Below, one piece after another: positions 17,742 to 26,644 of a DNA stretch of 64,000 nt. The stretch covers positions 992,001-1,056,000 of the forward strand of contig NZ_CP117811.1 of NCBI RefSeq assembly GCF_028728065.1, in the 5' to 3' direction. Source of the stretch: Lentisphaera profundi (GTDB lineage Bacteria > Verrucomicrobiota > Lentisphaeria > Lentisphaerales > Lentisphaeraceae). Each line of letters opens with the position of its first letter. The first letter of the stretch is position 1. A program made the position numbers and the translations under genes. The notes under the pieces were generated by a model. It was not told the DNA's origin and did not search any database. It saw only the letters and a list, made by a program, of their open reading frames with translations.

Positions 17742-19936
17742 GATTTTTAATCCTACTCAATCTTATTTTTATCACTAGCTTAGCCGCGGAAAAAGCTAGT
17801 CCCGAACTGATAAAAAAGGAAAGCGATTATTACCGTATCACTGATATTCCCCTTCCAGAGGGCAGCAATTTTGAACCCTCCTGTATGGTGGAGTTGCCCA
17901 ATGATAAAATTGCCGTTGGTTCACGTTTTGGCGATGTTTACATCATTGAAAATGCTTATGATGACGACACGACGAATGATCGTTGGAGACTCTTTGCCAA
18001 AGACCTGCATGAACCACTTGGCATGTCCTACTACAAAGGCGATATTTGGGTCGTTCAGCGCTCGGAAGTGACTCGCCTCCGCGACGAGAACAAAGATGGC
18101 AAAGCTGACTTTTACCAATGCGTCAGCGATGACTGGGGTATCATGGGCGATTATCATGAATACGCCTTTGGTTCACCGCACGATAAAGATGGCAAGATGT
18201 GGATTGTGCTTTGCCTCACGGGTTCTGTAAAATCGAGGGCTGATTATCGTGGTTGGGCGATTACGGTAGATGAACATGGCAAGATGGAGCCTGTTGCTAC
18301 GGGAATACGTTCACCAGGAGGCATTGGCTTCAACCAAGAGGGAGATGTTTTCTATTCTGATAATCAGGGCTTATGGAATGGCACTAGCTCGATCAAGCAT
18401 TTAAAAGTGGGTTCCTTTCAAGGTAACCCCAATAGTAATGCATCCTTGGAACTGCTTAAAAAGGGGGCGAAAAATTTTGAGCCTAGTGATGGTGGTCGTC
18501 TCGTTATTGATCGCCAGCGCATGCCTGAATTATTGCCACCAGCGGTCAATTTTCCCCACGCAAAATTAGGGCAATCGACAAGTGGCTTGGACTACGATAA
18601 ATCAAAGGGGAAATTTGGTCCTTTTGGCGGGCAACTATTTGTTAACGATCAGAGTTGGTCGATGGTCAGTCGAGTTTATATGGAAAAGGTCAAAGGCAAT
18701 TATCAAGGTGTGGCCTTTCCCTTTAAGTCGGGCTTTGATTCGGGCAATCTTTATATGCTGATGACTGAGCGCGGCTCAATGTTTACCTGTGGCACCAATC
18801 GCGGTTGGGGTTCCCTTGGTAAAAAAATCGGCGCCTTACAGCGAGTCGAATGGACGGGCAAAGTACCCTTTGAGATTGAACGCATGAATATCACCCCCAA
18901 AGGCTTTAAGCTAAGGTTCACCAAGAAGGTAGACCCTTCCACCATTAAAGCATTGGGCGCCTACCTCGTTGACGCCAATACGTGGATCTATCGTGCTGCT
19001 TATGGTAGCCCTGAGGTTGATAAAGAGACGATCAAAGTCACCTCGGCCAAGCTCAGTCAGGATCAAATGTCACTCGAGATTGAATTAGACAAGATCTTTA
19101 AGGGCCATACTTATAATTTTAAATTTCCACAAATTAAGACTGTCAAAGGAGAGTTTTTGCTTCACCAGGAAGCCTATTATAGCATCAACGAAGTACTCGG
19201 TGAAGAAATCATTCGCAAACCCGATGCTGATACGTTTGTTGAATATATCCCCAAAGTTGCTTTGGCAGCGGATCCCACAATAAAAGTCACGCCCCCGAAG
19301 GTCGTTGAGCCCAAGTATCAGGGCGAAATGCTTGCCGCACCCAAAGGCGCAAAAATTCTTTTTGATGGTAGCTCCCTTGAAGGCTGGAAGGTGAAGCCGA
19401 ATAAGCGCACAAAAGAAAGCAATCCGAAGTGGAAGCTACTCAGAAATGAGCAGGCGATGGAGGTGTTGAGCCCCACGGGAATAAATATTTTTCAAGAGTC
19501 TATTTTGACCGAAGGTCACTTACATATTGAGTGGGCCTCGCCGGCGAAAGTCCTTAACAAAGGTCAGGGGCGCGGCAATAGTGGTATTTTTATTGAGGGC
19601 TTCCCCGAAATTCAGGTTTTAGATTCTTATGAAAACCAAACTTACCCGGATGGGCAAGCGGGAGCTTTGTACAAGAAGTCAATCCCTCTCGTTAACGCCT
19701 GTCGTAAACCTGGTGAATGGCAATGTTATGATATTTATTTTGAGCGCTCGAAAATAAATCCAAAAAGTAAGAAGCTTAGTCTAGGTAGCCTCACGGTTTA
19801 TCACAATAATGTATTGATTCAGGATCACTTCAAAACTAGCACTAGCCAGGGGGGCGGAACACTAGGGATGCAGGATCACAATAACCCGGTTCGCTTTCGC
19901 AATATTTGGTTCCTTGAAAACAAAACTAAGCGCTAA
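17738..19936 (+). CDS. Secreted propeller dehydrogenase-like protein fused to DUF1080 domain
   Basis: 732 residues with signal peptide MRFLILLNLIFITSLAA. Residues about 25-490 are the beta-propeller/membrane-bound-dehydrogenase-like part: GSRFGDVYII, DLHEPLGMSYYKGDIWVVQR, DENKDGKADFY, YRGWAITVDEHGK, and GIRSPGGIGFNQEGDVFYSD. Residues about 535-730 are DUF1080: ILFDGSSLEGWKVKP, GRGNSGIFIEGFPEIQVLDSY, WQCYDIYF, and GGTLGMQDHNNPVRFRNIWF. It is translationally coupled (ATGA) to the di-heme cytochrome gene. The same three activities are encoded by three separate genes at 6657-10398, so this is a natural fusion supporting a shared pathway: oxidation of a glycoside and hydrolysis of the keto product. 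Confidence 0.87.
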   Translation: MRFLILLNLIFITSLAAEKASPELIKKESDYYRITDIPLPEGSNFEPSCMVELPNDKIAVGSRFGDVYIIENAYDDDTTNDRWRLFAKDLHEPLGMSYYKGDIWVVQRSEVTRLRDENKDGKADFYQCVSDDWGIMGDYHEYAFGSPHDKDGKMWIVLCLTGSVKSRADYRGWAITVDEHGKMEPVATGIRSPGGIGFNQEGDVFYSDNQGLWNGTSSIKHLKVGSFQGNPNSNASLELLKKGAKNFEPSDGGRLVIDRQRMPELLPPAVNFPHAKLGQSTSGLDYDKSKGKFGPFGGQLFVNDQSWSMVSRVYMEKVKGNYQGVAFPFKSGFDSGNLYMLMTERGSMFTCGTNRGWGSLGKKIGALQRVEWTGKVPFEIERMNITPKGFKLRFTKKVDPSTIKALGAYLVDANTWIYRAAYGSPEVDKETIKVTSAKLSQDQMSLEIELDKIFKGHTYNFKFPQIKTVKGEFLLHQEAYYSINEVLGEEIIRKPDADTFVEYIPKVALAADPTIKVTPPKVVEPKYQGEMLAAPKGAKILFDGSSLEGWKVKPNKRTKESNPKWKLLRNEQAMEVLSPTGINIFQESILTEGHLHIEWASPAKVLNKGQGRGNSGIFIEGFPEIQVLDSYENQTYPDGQAGALYKKSIPLVNACRKPGEWQCYDIYFERSKINPKSKKLSLGSLTVYHNNVLIQDHFKTSTSQGGGTLGMQDHNNPVRFRNIWFLENKTKR

Positions 19937-20075
19937 ATAGAGGGACATAGGGCGTAAAAAAAAAGATTTAAACCTAAGCTCTAAAAGAGCCTAGGACTGG
20001 ACTAATGCGCAGGTTTTTGCTCTGTTTGTTGTTTCTAAGTCACCAGATTTAATGTTAAAATAATTTTTTAGAAAT

Positions 20076-23024
20076 ATGAATAAATCATGCCTGATTACAA
20101 TCCTAGCCACTCTCTTAGGAGTCTTCACTCTGAGTGCGGCGGAATCGTCATTGAAATTAGAGACAGCGTCGCCGCTTTCCTTGGGGCTTTCCAATGTTAG
20201 CAAGTCCCGCTCTGCTGCAACTCAGGCGGTCGATCGGACGGTCGATGCAAATGTCGGCACGAAATGGTGCGTCCATCATGGTGGCATACCAGTAGTGTGG
20301 CAAATGGTTTACGAGCAAGCAAGCAGCACGCCCTTGCAAGGCTATTCCTTCACCTCTGCTGGAGATGCTCCGACACGTGATCCAATTGAATGGAGACTTG
20401 AAGGATCCAATGACGAGGGCAGCAATTGGCTGCTCCTCGATGAAAAGAACCTAGGCACACCATTTGAACGGCGTCGCATGACTAAGCGCTTTACTGTGGA
20501 TACTAAGCAGTCCTTTAAGGCATACCGTTTTGTGTTTAAGCCGCATGACTCGTCGCATTTTCAGGTCGCTGAAATCGAGCTAGAATTTGCGCAAGACTCA
20601 TCTTCGCTAGGGCCCTTGAGTTCATCGGCGGAATCGCCACTCAAGCTAGAATACGATCGTCCGAGTCGAAGCTGGGATGAATATTTGCCAGTGGGCAATG
20701 GCTCCATGGGTGCGATGGTCAGCGGACGCCCCGATATGGAGCACCTGCAATTGAACGAGATGACGCTGTGGTCCGGTGATCCCAATCCGGTCGATAAGAC
20801 CGCTGTCGTGGGTTCACCCGAAATTTTTCAAAAAGGGCATCAACTCTTCCGCGAAGGCCAGATTGATGAGGCCCAAAAGGTCCTCAATAAGGTCATGGGG
20901 CTACGCCGCAATCGCAGTTACGAGGCTTTGGGTGATCTGAAGCTGGCGTTCACGCATAGCCTAAGCCATGCGAAGAACTACCGCCGCGAATTGGACTTAA
21001 ACGACGCGATGGTGAGAATATCGTACGAAGACCAAGGCGCCACGTTCACCCGTGAGGTCTTTGCCAGCTACCCTGACCGGGCGATTGTGGTTCGTTTGAC
21101 TGCCAACAAAAAGAACAAGATATCTTTCGAGGCCAAGCTCGACCGCGAACGCGGCGCTTCGACTCAATCCATTGGTTCTGACACGCTGGTGATGCGTGGC
21201 CAAACGGCAGCCGACGGCCTCACCTTTGAATCTCGAGTGCGTATCGTCAGCACGGGTGGCACGGTAAAAGCCGATGCCAATCTCATTCGAGTGAGTGACG
21301 CGGACGAGGTATTGATCTTTATTGTCGCCGGAACCAACTACAAAGACCCCTACAGCCTGGGGGAGGACCCGGCGGTCGCCTGCGAAAAGAATTTATCCAG
21401 TGTCAGTGCGAAAGGGTGGAATGCTCTAAAGCAGCGCCACCTCAAGGATTACCAGGGACTTTTCAACCGAGTCACCCTTGATTTGGGCGGCGAAGAAAAG
21501 GCCGCCAAACCCATTAGTGAGCGACTTGCAGCCATGCAGGAGTGGGCCAAGACGTATAAAAGAAGCGGTTATCAAGACGGAGCGGTCTCGCCGGATCCGC
21601 AACTGATCAGCCTCTTGTTCCAGTATGGTCGCTATATCCTGATCAGCTGTTCTCGGGAAGGGGCGGTCCCCGCAAATCTCCAGGGGATTTGGAGTGAAGA
21701 CATCACCAATCCAGCCTGGTCGGCCAGTTACACACTCGATATCAATCTCGAACAGAACTACTGGCCGTCGGATGTCGCCAACCTGAGTGAATGTGCCGAG
21801 CCGCTTTACCAATTTATAGAGGCCTTCGTGCCCGCTGGCACAAAGATCGCCCGTGACGTATATGGCGCCCGTGGCTGGGTGCTGGGCCTGCGGACTGACG
21901 CCTTTGCGGGTGCGGTGATCGGAGGAGCACGCAGTATTATGACATGGACTTTTGGTTCGGGCTGGTTGTGCCGCCATCTGATGGAGCGTTACAACTACAG
22001 CGGCGACGCTGAGTTCTTGCGAAACCGCGCCTATCCGCTGATGAAGGGGGCGGCTCAATTCTATCTCGATACACTGGTCGAAGCTCCGCAGGGAACTTCC
22101 GTTGCCGGGAAACTGGTGATGTTCCCTTCGAACTCGCCCGAGAATACTTTCACCGACCGGGACGGCAAGAAAGGCCACGTCACCTATGGTTCGGCGATGG
22201 ATACCCAGATCATGATGGAGCTGTTCCAGAACTGCCTGGAATCACAGCAAATCCTGAAGATGGATTCGGCTGAAGAACTGGCCTTTAAGCGGGAATTAGA
22301 GCAGGCGATGGCAAAGCTGCAGCCCTATCAGGTTAGCAAGGCGGATGGGCGACTGTTGGAGTGGCCGGAAGAGTTCAAGGAACAGCATAGTGGACACCGC
22401 CACTTATCGCATCTCTATGCGCTTTATCCTGGTGACACGATCAATGCCTCCACCCCAAAACTCCTTGAGGCCGCCCGTAAATCACTGGAGGTACGCACCA
22501 GTGGAGGTGGCGGAGGTACCGGTTGGAGCGAAGGCTGGGTGGCACCGCTTTGGGCGCGACTGGGCGATGGAGACCGGGCTGCGTTCGCTTATGACCGTAT
22601 GCTGGGCACCCTGATGAACAACAATATGTTTAACCAATGTCCCAGTAGCAAGGGGGCCCAGCGCTACCCGGAGTATTGGTGGGAAGGTTTGGACTATGTC
22701 ATGCAAGTGGAGGGCAACCTGGCCGTTTCTGGGGGGCTGCCTGAATTACTGGTGCAAAGTCATCTGCGCAATCCGGATGGCTCATTTCTGATCGATCTGC
22801 TGCCGGCACTGCCGGACGGCTGGCCGACTGGTTCGGTCACTGGCCTGCGGGTCCGTGGCGGCTTTGAAATGGATATCGAATGGGCAGCCGGAAAGCTCAA
22901 ACAGGCCTCCGTCACCTCCATTGCGGGCGGCACAGGCACCCTGCGCTACGGTGATAAAGTCGTCAAATTGGATATGCAGCCAGGGCAGGAAATCAAATTT
23001 AACGCTAACTTAGAGGAACAATAG
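20076..23024 (+). CDS. Secreted GH95-family glycosidase (alpha-L-fucosidase type) with N-terminal F5/8 domain
   Basis: 982 residues. Signal peptide MNKSCLITILATLLGVFTLSAA. About 35-185 is a discoidin-like module (VDRTVDANVGTKWCVHHGG, YRFVFKPHDSSHFQVAEIEL). GH95 begins near 195 (WDEYLPVGNGSMGAMVSGR, LQLNEMTLWSGDPNP). Catalytic-region landmarks: NLQGIWSEDITNPAWSASYT, LDINLEQNYWPSDVANLSE, FPSNSPENTF (acid Glu region), and HSGHRHLSHLYALYPGD. The motif before NYWP reads DIN where many fucosidases have NIN. GH95 enzymes cleave terminal alpha-1,2-linked L-fucose, or L-galactose in some. The downstream sulfatase starts 1 bp after this stop. Base composition is clearly GC-richer than genes at 15-20 kb, suggesting transfer. 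Confidence 0.9.
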   Translation: MNKSCLITILATLLGVFTLSAAESSLKLETASPLSLGLSNVSKSRSAATQAVDRTVDANVGTKWCVHHGGIPVVWQMVYEQASSTPLQGYSFTSAGDAPTRDPIEWRLEGSNDEGSNWLLLDEKNLGTPFERRRMTKRFTVDTKQSFKAYRFVFKPHDSSHFQVAEIELEFAQDSSSLGPLSSSAESPLKLEYDRPSRSWDEYLPVGNGSMGAMVSGRPDMEHLQLNEMTLWSGDPNPVDKTAVVGSPEIFQKGHQLFREGQIDEAQKVLNKVMGLRRNRSYEALGDLKLAFTHSLSHAKNYRRELDLNDAMVRISYEDQGATFTREVFASYPDRAIVVRLTANKKNKISFEAKLDRERGASTQSIGSDTLVMRGQTAADGLTFESRVRIVSTGGTVKADANLIRVSDADEVLIFIVAGTNYKDPYSLGEDPAVACEKNLSSVSAKGWNALKQRHLKDYQGLFNRVTLDLGGEEKAAKPISERLAAMQEWAKTYKRSGYQDGAVSPDPQLISLLFQYGRYILISCSREGAVPANLQGIWSEDITNPAWSASYTLDINLEQNYWPSDVANLSECAEPLYQFIEAFVPAGTKIARDVYGARGWVLGLRTDAFAGAVIGGARSIMTWTFGSGWLCRHLMERYNYSGDAEFLRNRAYPLMKGAAQFYLDTLVEAPQGTSVAGKLVMFPSNSPENTFTDRDGKKGHVTYGSAMDTQIMMELFQNCLESQQILKMDSAEELAFKRELEQAMAKLQPYQVSKADGRLLEWPEEFKEQHSGHRHLSHLYALYPGDTINASTPKLLEAARKSLEVRTSGGGGGTGWSEGWVAPLWARLGDGDRAAFAYDRMLGTLMNNNMFNQCPSSKGAQRYPEYWWEGLDYVMQVEGNLAVSGGLPELLVQSHLRNPDGSFLIDLLPALPDGWPTGSVTGLRVRGGFEMDIEWAAGKLKQASVTSIAGGTGTLRYGDKVVKLDMQPGQEIKFNANLEEQ

Positions 23025-23025
23025 A

Positions 23026-24471
23026 ATGAGCCGATTGCTGAAAACGATAATTACCGCCCTGTTTGTCGCGGGAGTAAGCATGCTGCCCGTGATGGCAGGA
23101 CAGGCCAAGCCCAATATAGTTATTATTATTAATGACGATATGGGGTATGCCGATATCGGCTGTTTCGGGGCCCCAAAAATCAAAACCCCCCGTATTGACC
23201 AAATGGCTAAAGAGGGGCGCCGGTTCACGAACTTTTATATGGCTGCATCTGTCTGTTCCCCGTCACGGGCAGCGCTGATGACTGGATCTTACCCTCAACG
23301 AGTAGGAGTTGAGCATGTAATTTTTCCGGACAGTGGTCATGGTCTTGATCCGAGCCATTTCACCCTTGCAGAGCTTCTCAAGTCTGCTGGCTACGCTACG
23401 CTAGCTCCCGGGAAGTGGCATTTGGGGGATCAAGCAAAGTATCTGCCCACCAATCAGGGCTTTGACTCCTTTTATGGAATTCCCTATAGCAACGATATGG
23501 GGCCGGCAAAGAATATGAAATACGCCGATGACTGCACGTTTCGTGAAGGGCTTTCTCTGGAAAAGCTAGCGGAGGCATTTTTACAGTCGAAGGGAAAAAA
23601 GCGAGTTTTAGGTGGTAAAGTTCCACTGATGCGCGACGAGGAGTGTATCGAATTTCCGCTTGACCAGACCACGATCACCCGACGGCTTACCGACGAAGGC
23701 ATCAGCTTTATTGAAAAGAGTGTTAACGAGGATAAACCTTTTTTCCTCTACCTGGCTAACCCGATGCCGCACATTCCGCTTTATGTCTCACCTGAATTCG
23801 AAGGTAAAAGTGCGGGTGGAAAATATGGTGATGTTATTGAAGAGATCGATTTCAATACGGGACGCATTCTCGATGCCCTGAAAAAAAACGGTGTTGCCGA
23901 GAATACCCTCGTTATATTCACGTCCGATAACGGGCCATGGTTAATTATGCGCGATCGTTGTGGTTCGGCAAAACCATTCCGCGACGGTAAGGGATCAAGC
24001 TATGAAGGCGGGCAGCGGGTGCCCTGTGTGATGCGCTGGCCCGATATGATCCCGCGAGGAACCGAATCGGCAGAATTAGCAACAGCCATGGACCTGCTGC
24101 CAACATTTTCCGAAATGACCGGCGTTGCGCTTCCGCCCGAGCTGAAACCTGATGGGCATTCTATGTTAAAGCTGATGACAGGCGATCCGGAGGGCAAGAC
24201 GTCTTATGCAGCCTTTTACTTTGGCCACAGAAAGAATAATAGTGCGGTGCGGTGCAAAAATTGGAAATACAGGAAAGGACCTCGCAACGGAGTGTGGTCT
24301 GGCATCAAGACGAAAGATAACCCGTCTGTCGAGCAACTCTTTGATTTGGCCAAAGATCCTGGTGAGACCACTAACCTTATTAAACAGTACCCTGAAGTGG
24401 CCGAACGCTTAAAATCCAGCTATCACAGCTTCCGACTATACCTAAGCGACGATAGGCCATGGCGGCTATAG
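23026..24471 (+). CDS. Secreted sulfatase, family S1, Cys-type, paired with GH95
   Basis: 481 residues with a signal peptide ending near VMAGQA. Landmarks: IINDDMGYADIGCFG (metal Asp pair near 37-38), C77-S-P-S-R81, GKWHLGDQ near 133, TSDNGPW near 310, and SYEGGQRVPCVMRWP near 325. The ATG lies 1 bp after the GH95 stop with GAGGAAC upstream, so the two genes are one operon and probably act on the same sulfated fucose- or galactose-containing glycan. Activation needs a formylglycine-generating or radical SAM maturase not present in the window. GC-rich codon use matches its neighbour. Confidence 0.93.
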   Translation: MSRLLKTIITALFVAGVSMLPVMAGQAKPNIVIIINDDMGYADIGCFGAPKIKTPRIDQMAKEGRRFTNFYMAASVCSPSRAALMTGSYPQRVGVEHVIFPDSGHGLDPSHFTLAELLKSAGYATLAPGKWHLGDQAKYLPTNQGFDSFYGIPYSNDMGPAKNMKYADDCTFREGLSLEKLAEAFLQSKGKKRVLGGKVPLMRDEECIEFPLDQTTITRRLTDEGISFIEKSVNEDKPFFLYLANPMPHIPLYVSPEFEGKSAGGKYGDVIEEIDFNTGRILDALKKNGVAENTLVIFTSDNGPWLIMRDRCGSAKPFRDGKGSSYEGGQRVPCVMRWPDMIPRGTESAELATAMDLLPTFSEMTGVALPPELKPDGHSMLKLMTGDPEGKTSYAAFYFGHRKNNSAVRCKNWKYRKGPRNGVWSGIKTKDNPSVEQLFDLAKDPGETTNLIKQYPEVAERLKSSYHSFRLYLSDDRPWRL

Positions 24472-24904
24472 TGACATCCGTTACCAAGATGATCCTGAAT
24501 ATATCGAAATAGATTGATGGGCCCGGCGGTAGAGCAAAGGCCGTTCGGCGCATGATTGACAAGCTTAGAAAAAGTTTAACTCAATAAATAAGTGGTTCTT
24601 CGTAGATTTTCGTGGAGGAGCAGTGAGGTGCAGAGAACATTTCTAGACCGGATTACAGGATGGACAGGAAATTTTTCAAGTTCTCACAAGCATTTCATTC
24701 AAGCCAGGATCCTAAATCCACCCTGGAAAACCCAATAAAATAAACATATTGACATAAAGAGGCTTCGATTGACGGGATGCGATCTTTCTATTTTAAGAAT
24801 CTAGATGATCCTGTAATCCTGTCAAAAATATTTGAGAGAGGGGGCAATGCAGTCCTGTTCTCACTAAATTCTACGAAGAACCAAAGAACAAGGAGCTGAG
24901 CAAG
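24472..24904. repeat. Spacer with nested inverted repeats
   Basis: TGGTTCTTCGTAGA (24593-24606) is repeated inverted at 24870-24883, and inside it GGATTACAGGAT (24650-24661) is repeated inverted at 24808-24819. The outer pair encloses 291 bp with no gene. It resembles a short non-autonomous element or a decayed insertion between the sulfatase and the mutarotase gene. Confidence 0.7.
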
Positions 24905-25225
24905 ATGGTCATGGAAAATATCGCATTCAAAATGAAACTGAAGCCGGGGATGAAGGCTGAGTATATCAAACGCCATGCCGAGATCTGGCCCGAGCTGAAG
25001 CAGCTCCTGATTGATACAGGCGTTAGCGACTACACGATCTTCCTCGACGAGGAAAGCAACACGCTGTTCGCTGTGCAGAAGGCTTCTGGCGAAGAAGGTT
25101 CTCAGGATCTTGGCAAACTCGATATTGTGCAGCGATGGTGGAAGCATATGGCCGATTTGATGGAGACGAATCCCGATCATTCTCCGCTAATCGTGCCCCT
25201 GGAAAAAGTCTGGCATATGGATTGA
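24905..25225 (+). CDS. RhaM-type sugar mutarotase (L-rhamnose/L-fucose)
   Basis: 106 residues, the usual length of the RhaM/DUF718 family. Features: IAFKMKLKPGMKAEYIKRH near the start, the conserved HAEIWPELKQLL, YTIFLDEESNTLFAV in the centre, and WWKHMADLMETNPDHSPL with the terminal VWHMD. The enzyme interconverts alpha and beta anomers of L-rhamnose, and some relatives act on L-fucose. It is cytoplasmic (no signal peptide). An AAGGAG SD sits 9 nt before the ATG. It follows the GH95-sulfatase operon, fitting use of a released 6-deoxy sugar. The kinases, isomerases and aldolases of that pathway are not in the window. Confidence 0.9.
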   Translation: MVMENIAFKMKLKPGMKAEYIKRHAEIWPELKQLLIDTGVSDYTIFLDEESNTLFAVQKASGEEGSQDLGKLDIVQRWWKHMADLMETNPDHSPLIVPLEKVWHMD

Positions 25226-26098
25226 GGGGGGCTAATGGTAGGGAACTTAAGGGGTTTTAGGTGGGTTTTTGCGAAGCTAGTCCGCCCGCGGAGGCTCCTA
25301 ATGGTAGGGAACTTAAGTGTTTTTTAAGCTTGTGTACAAGATTTTAATTGGCCCGCGGGGGCTCCCCGCTCGCCGAAGGCATTTAAATATGGGGCTCCGC
25401 CCCAAACCCGCCTAAGAGTGCAAGCACCCTTAGGAATCCCGACGCTAGTCGCTTCGCGCCCGCGCTTAATTTTAACCTTAAATTTGCTTAAGTTCCCATC
25501 CATTAAGGGCTCCCCGCTCGCCGAAGGCATTAATAGATAGGGACTTTGTCCCTAACCCTACTCAAGGGCGCGTAGCGCCCTTAAGGATCCCAGCGCTTGT
25601 CGCTACGCTCCTACACTTAAATCTTAGCAGAAATGAGTACCGTACTATATTCAATTCACACTTAATCCATCCGCCTGGTCAAGGAGTGGCAGCTCCTTGC
25701 AGGGTTTGGGGCAGAGCCCCATATATAATTAAATAAAAAAAAGCTTAAGTTCCCATCCATTAAGGGCTCCCCGCTCGCCGAAGGCATTTACATATGGGGC
25801 TCTGCCCCACACCCCACTCAAGGTACTGCCGTACGGGCCAATAATTTTATCCGCCTGTGTGGCAACACCCCTTAAGAATCCCGACGCTAGTCGCTTCGCG
25901 CCTACACTTAAATCTTAGCAGAAATGAGTACCGTACTATATTCAATTCACACTTAATCCATCCGCCTGGTCAAGGAGTGGCAGCTCCTTGCAGGGTTTGG
26001 GGCAGAGCCCCATATATAATTAAATAAAAAAAAAGCTTAAGTTCCCTACCATTAAGGGCTCCCCGTCCGCCGGAGGTATTTATACTGGGGCAGAGCCT
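25226..26098. repeat. Dense repeat block with CTAATGG..GGGAACTTAAG ends
   Basis: No gene. CTAATGGTAGGGAACTTAAG occurs at 25232-25251 and 25298-25317; the inverted form CTTAAGTTCCCATCCATTAA occurs at 25487-25506 and 25744-25763, and a variant at 26036-26055. The 25298-25506 pair bounds a 209-bp element. A segment of about 130 bp starting at 25611 is repeated almost exactly from 25902. Small hairpins such as GGGGCTCTGCCCC and AAGGAGTGGCAGCTCCTT recur. Confidence 0.85.
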
Positions 26099-26329
26099 CT
26101 AATGCGTGGGAACTTAAGAGATATTTGAGCTCGAAGAGCTTAGCAATGTAGCCATGGACCTAAGTCCGTGGTGTTTGAATAAGAGCATTGTGCGTGCCGA
26201 AGCTACGCTGCAGAGCGTTTCCTTCATACCTTCGGCATGAAAATCATTTTTTTAACAATACCCACCGGATAAATCCGGTGGCTACCCAACTACATACCTT
26301 CGGCATGTGCTTAAGTTCCCACTCATTAG
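26099..26329 (+). mobile_element. 231-bp MITE-like element, copy A
   Basis: It is bounded by CTAATGCGTGGGAACTTAAG and its inverse CTTAAGTTCCCACTCATTAG, with no open frame of note. It is the same length as, and homologous along its whole length (reverse orientation) to, the copy at 48724-48954. No target duplication is seen here: the flanks CAGAGCCT and AGCGAGTA differ, so one side has recombined. Internal palindromes include CCACCGGATAAATCCGGTGG. Confidence 0.85.
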
Positions 26330-26387
26330 AGCGAGTACATGGGAAATTTCACTATTGTCGGGGCGAAAAATGAACGGGCAATCGCAA
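26330..26387. repeat. Deleted copy of a GntR-gene segment (compare 35314-35414)
   Basis: AGCGAGTACATGGG followed by AATTTCACTATTGTCGGGG matches two parts of the regulator gene at 35233-36315, with about 48 nt missing between them at a GGG microhomology. Confidence 0.75.
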
Positions 26388-26560
26388 GAATCTCCTGCCA
26401 TGTCAGCTGCTGTCCGCTAAGAACGGCGCAGTTCGTATGGCTGAGTAAATACAGTTAAGTTATCTTTGGTTTTCGGCTGAATTCGTGATTTGGCTTGAGG
26501 ATCAGGGCAGTAAACGTTGCATGAATTCGATAATAGCTGCATTTATATAAATGACATATA

Positions 26561-26589
26561 TTGACATGATGATAATTAGGTATTATACT
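26561..26589 (+). promoter_or_regulatory. Consensus sigma-70-type promoter for the 26645 gene
   Basis: TTGACA (26561-26566), a 17-bp spacer and TATACT (26584-26589), 56 nt before the prepilin-like gene ATG. Confidence 0.8.
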
Positions 26590-26644
26590 CTATATTATAA
26601 GATTCAGTTGATTAGTAATAGTGATTATTCAAGGATGTAAGTTT

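Noticed and set aside
21426-22178. 250-codon open frame antisense to the GH95 gene
   Set aside because: It has no domain match or SD and is a by-product of GC-rich codon use on the sense strand.
26188-26373. 61-codon frame
   Set aside because: Lies inside the MITE-like element and its GntR-fragment flank; no protein features.
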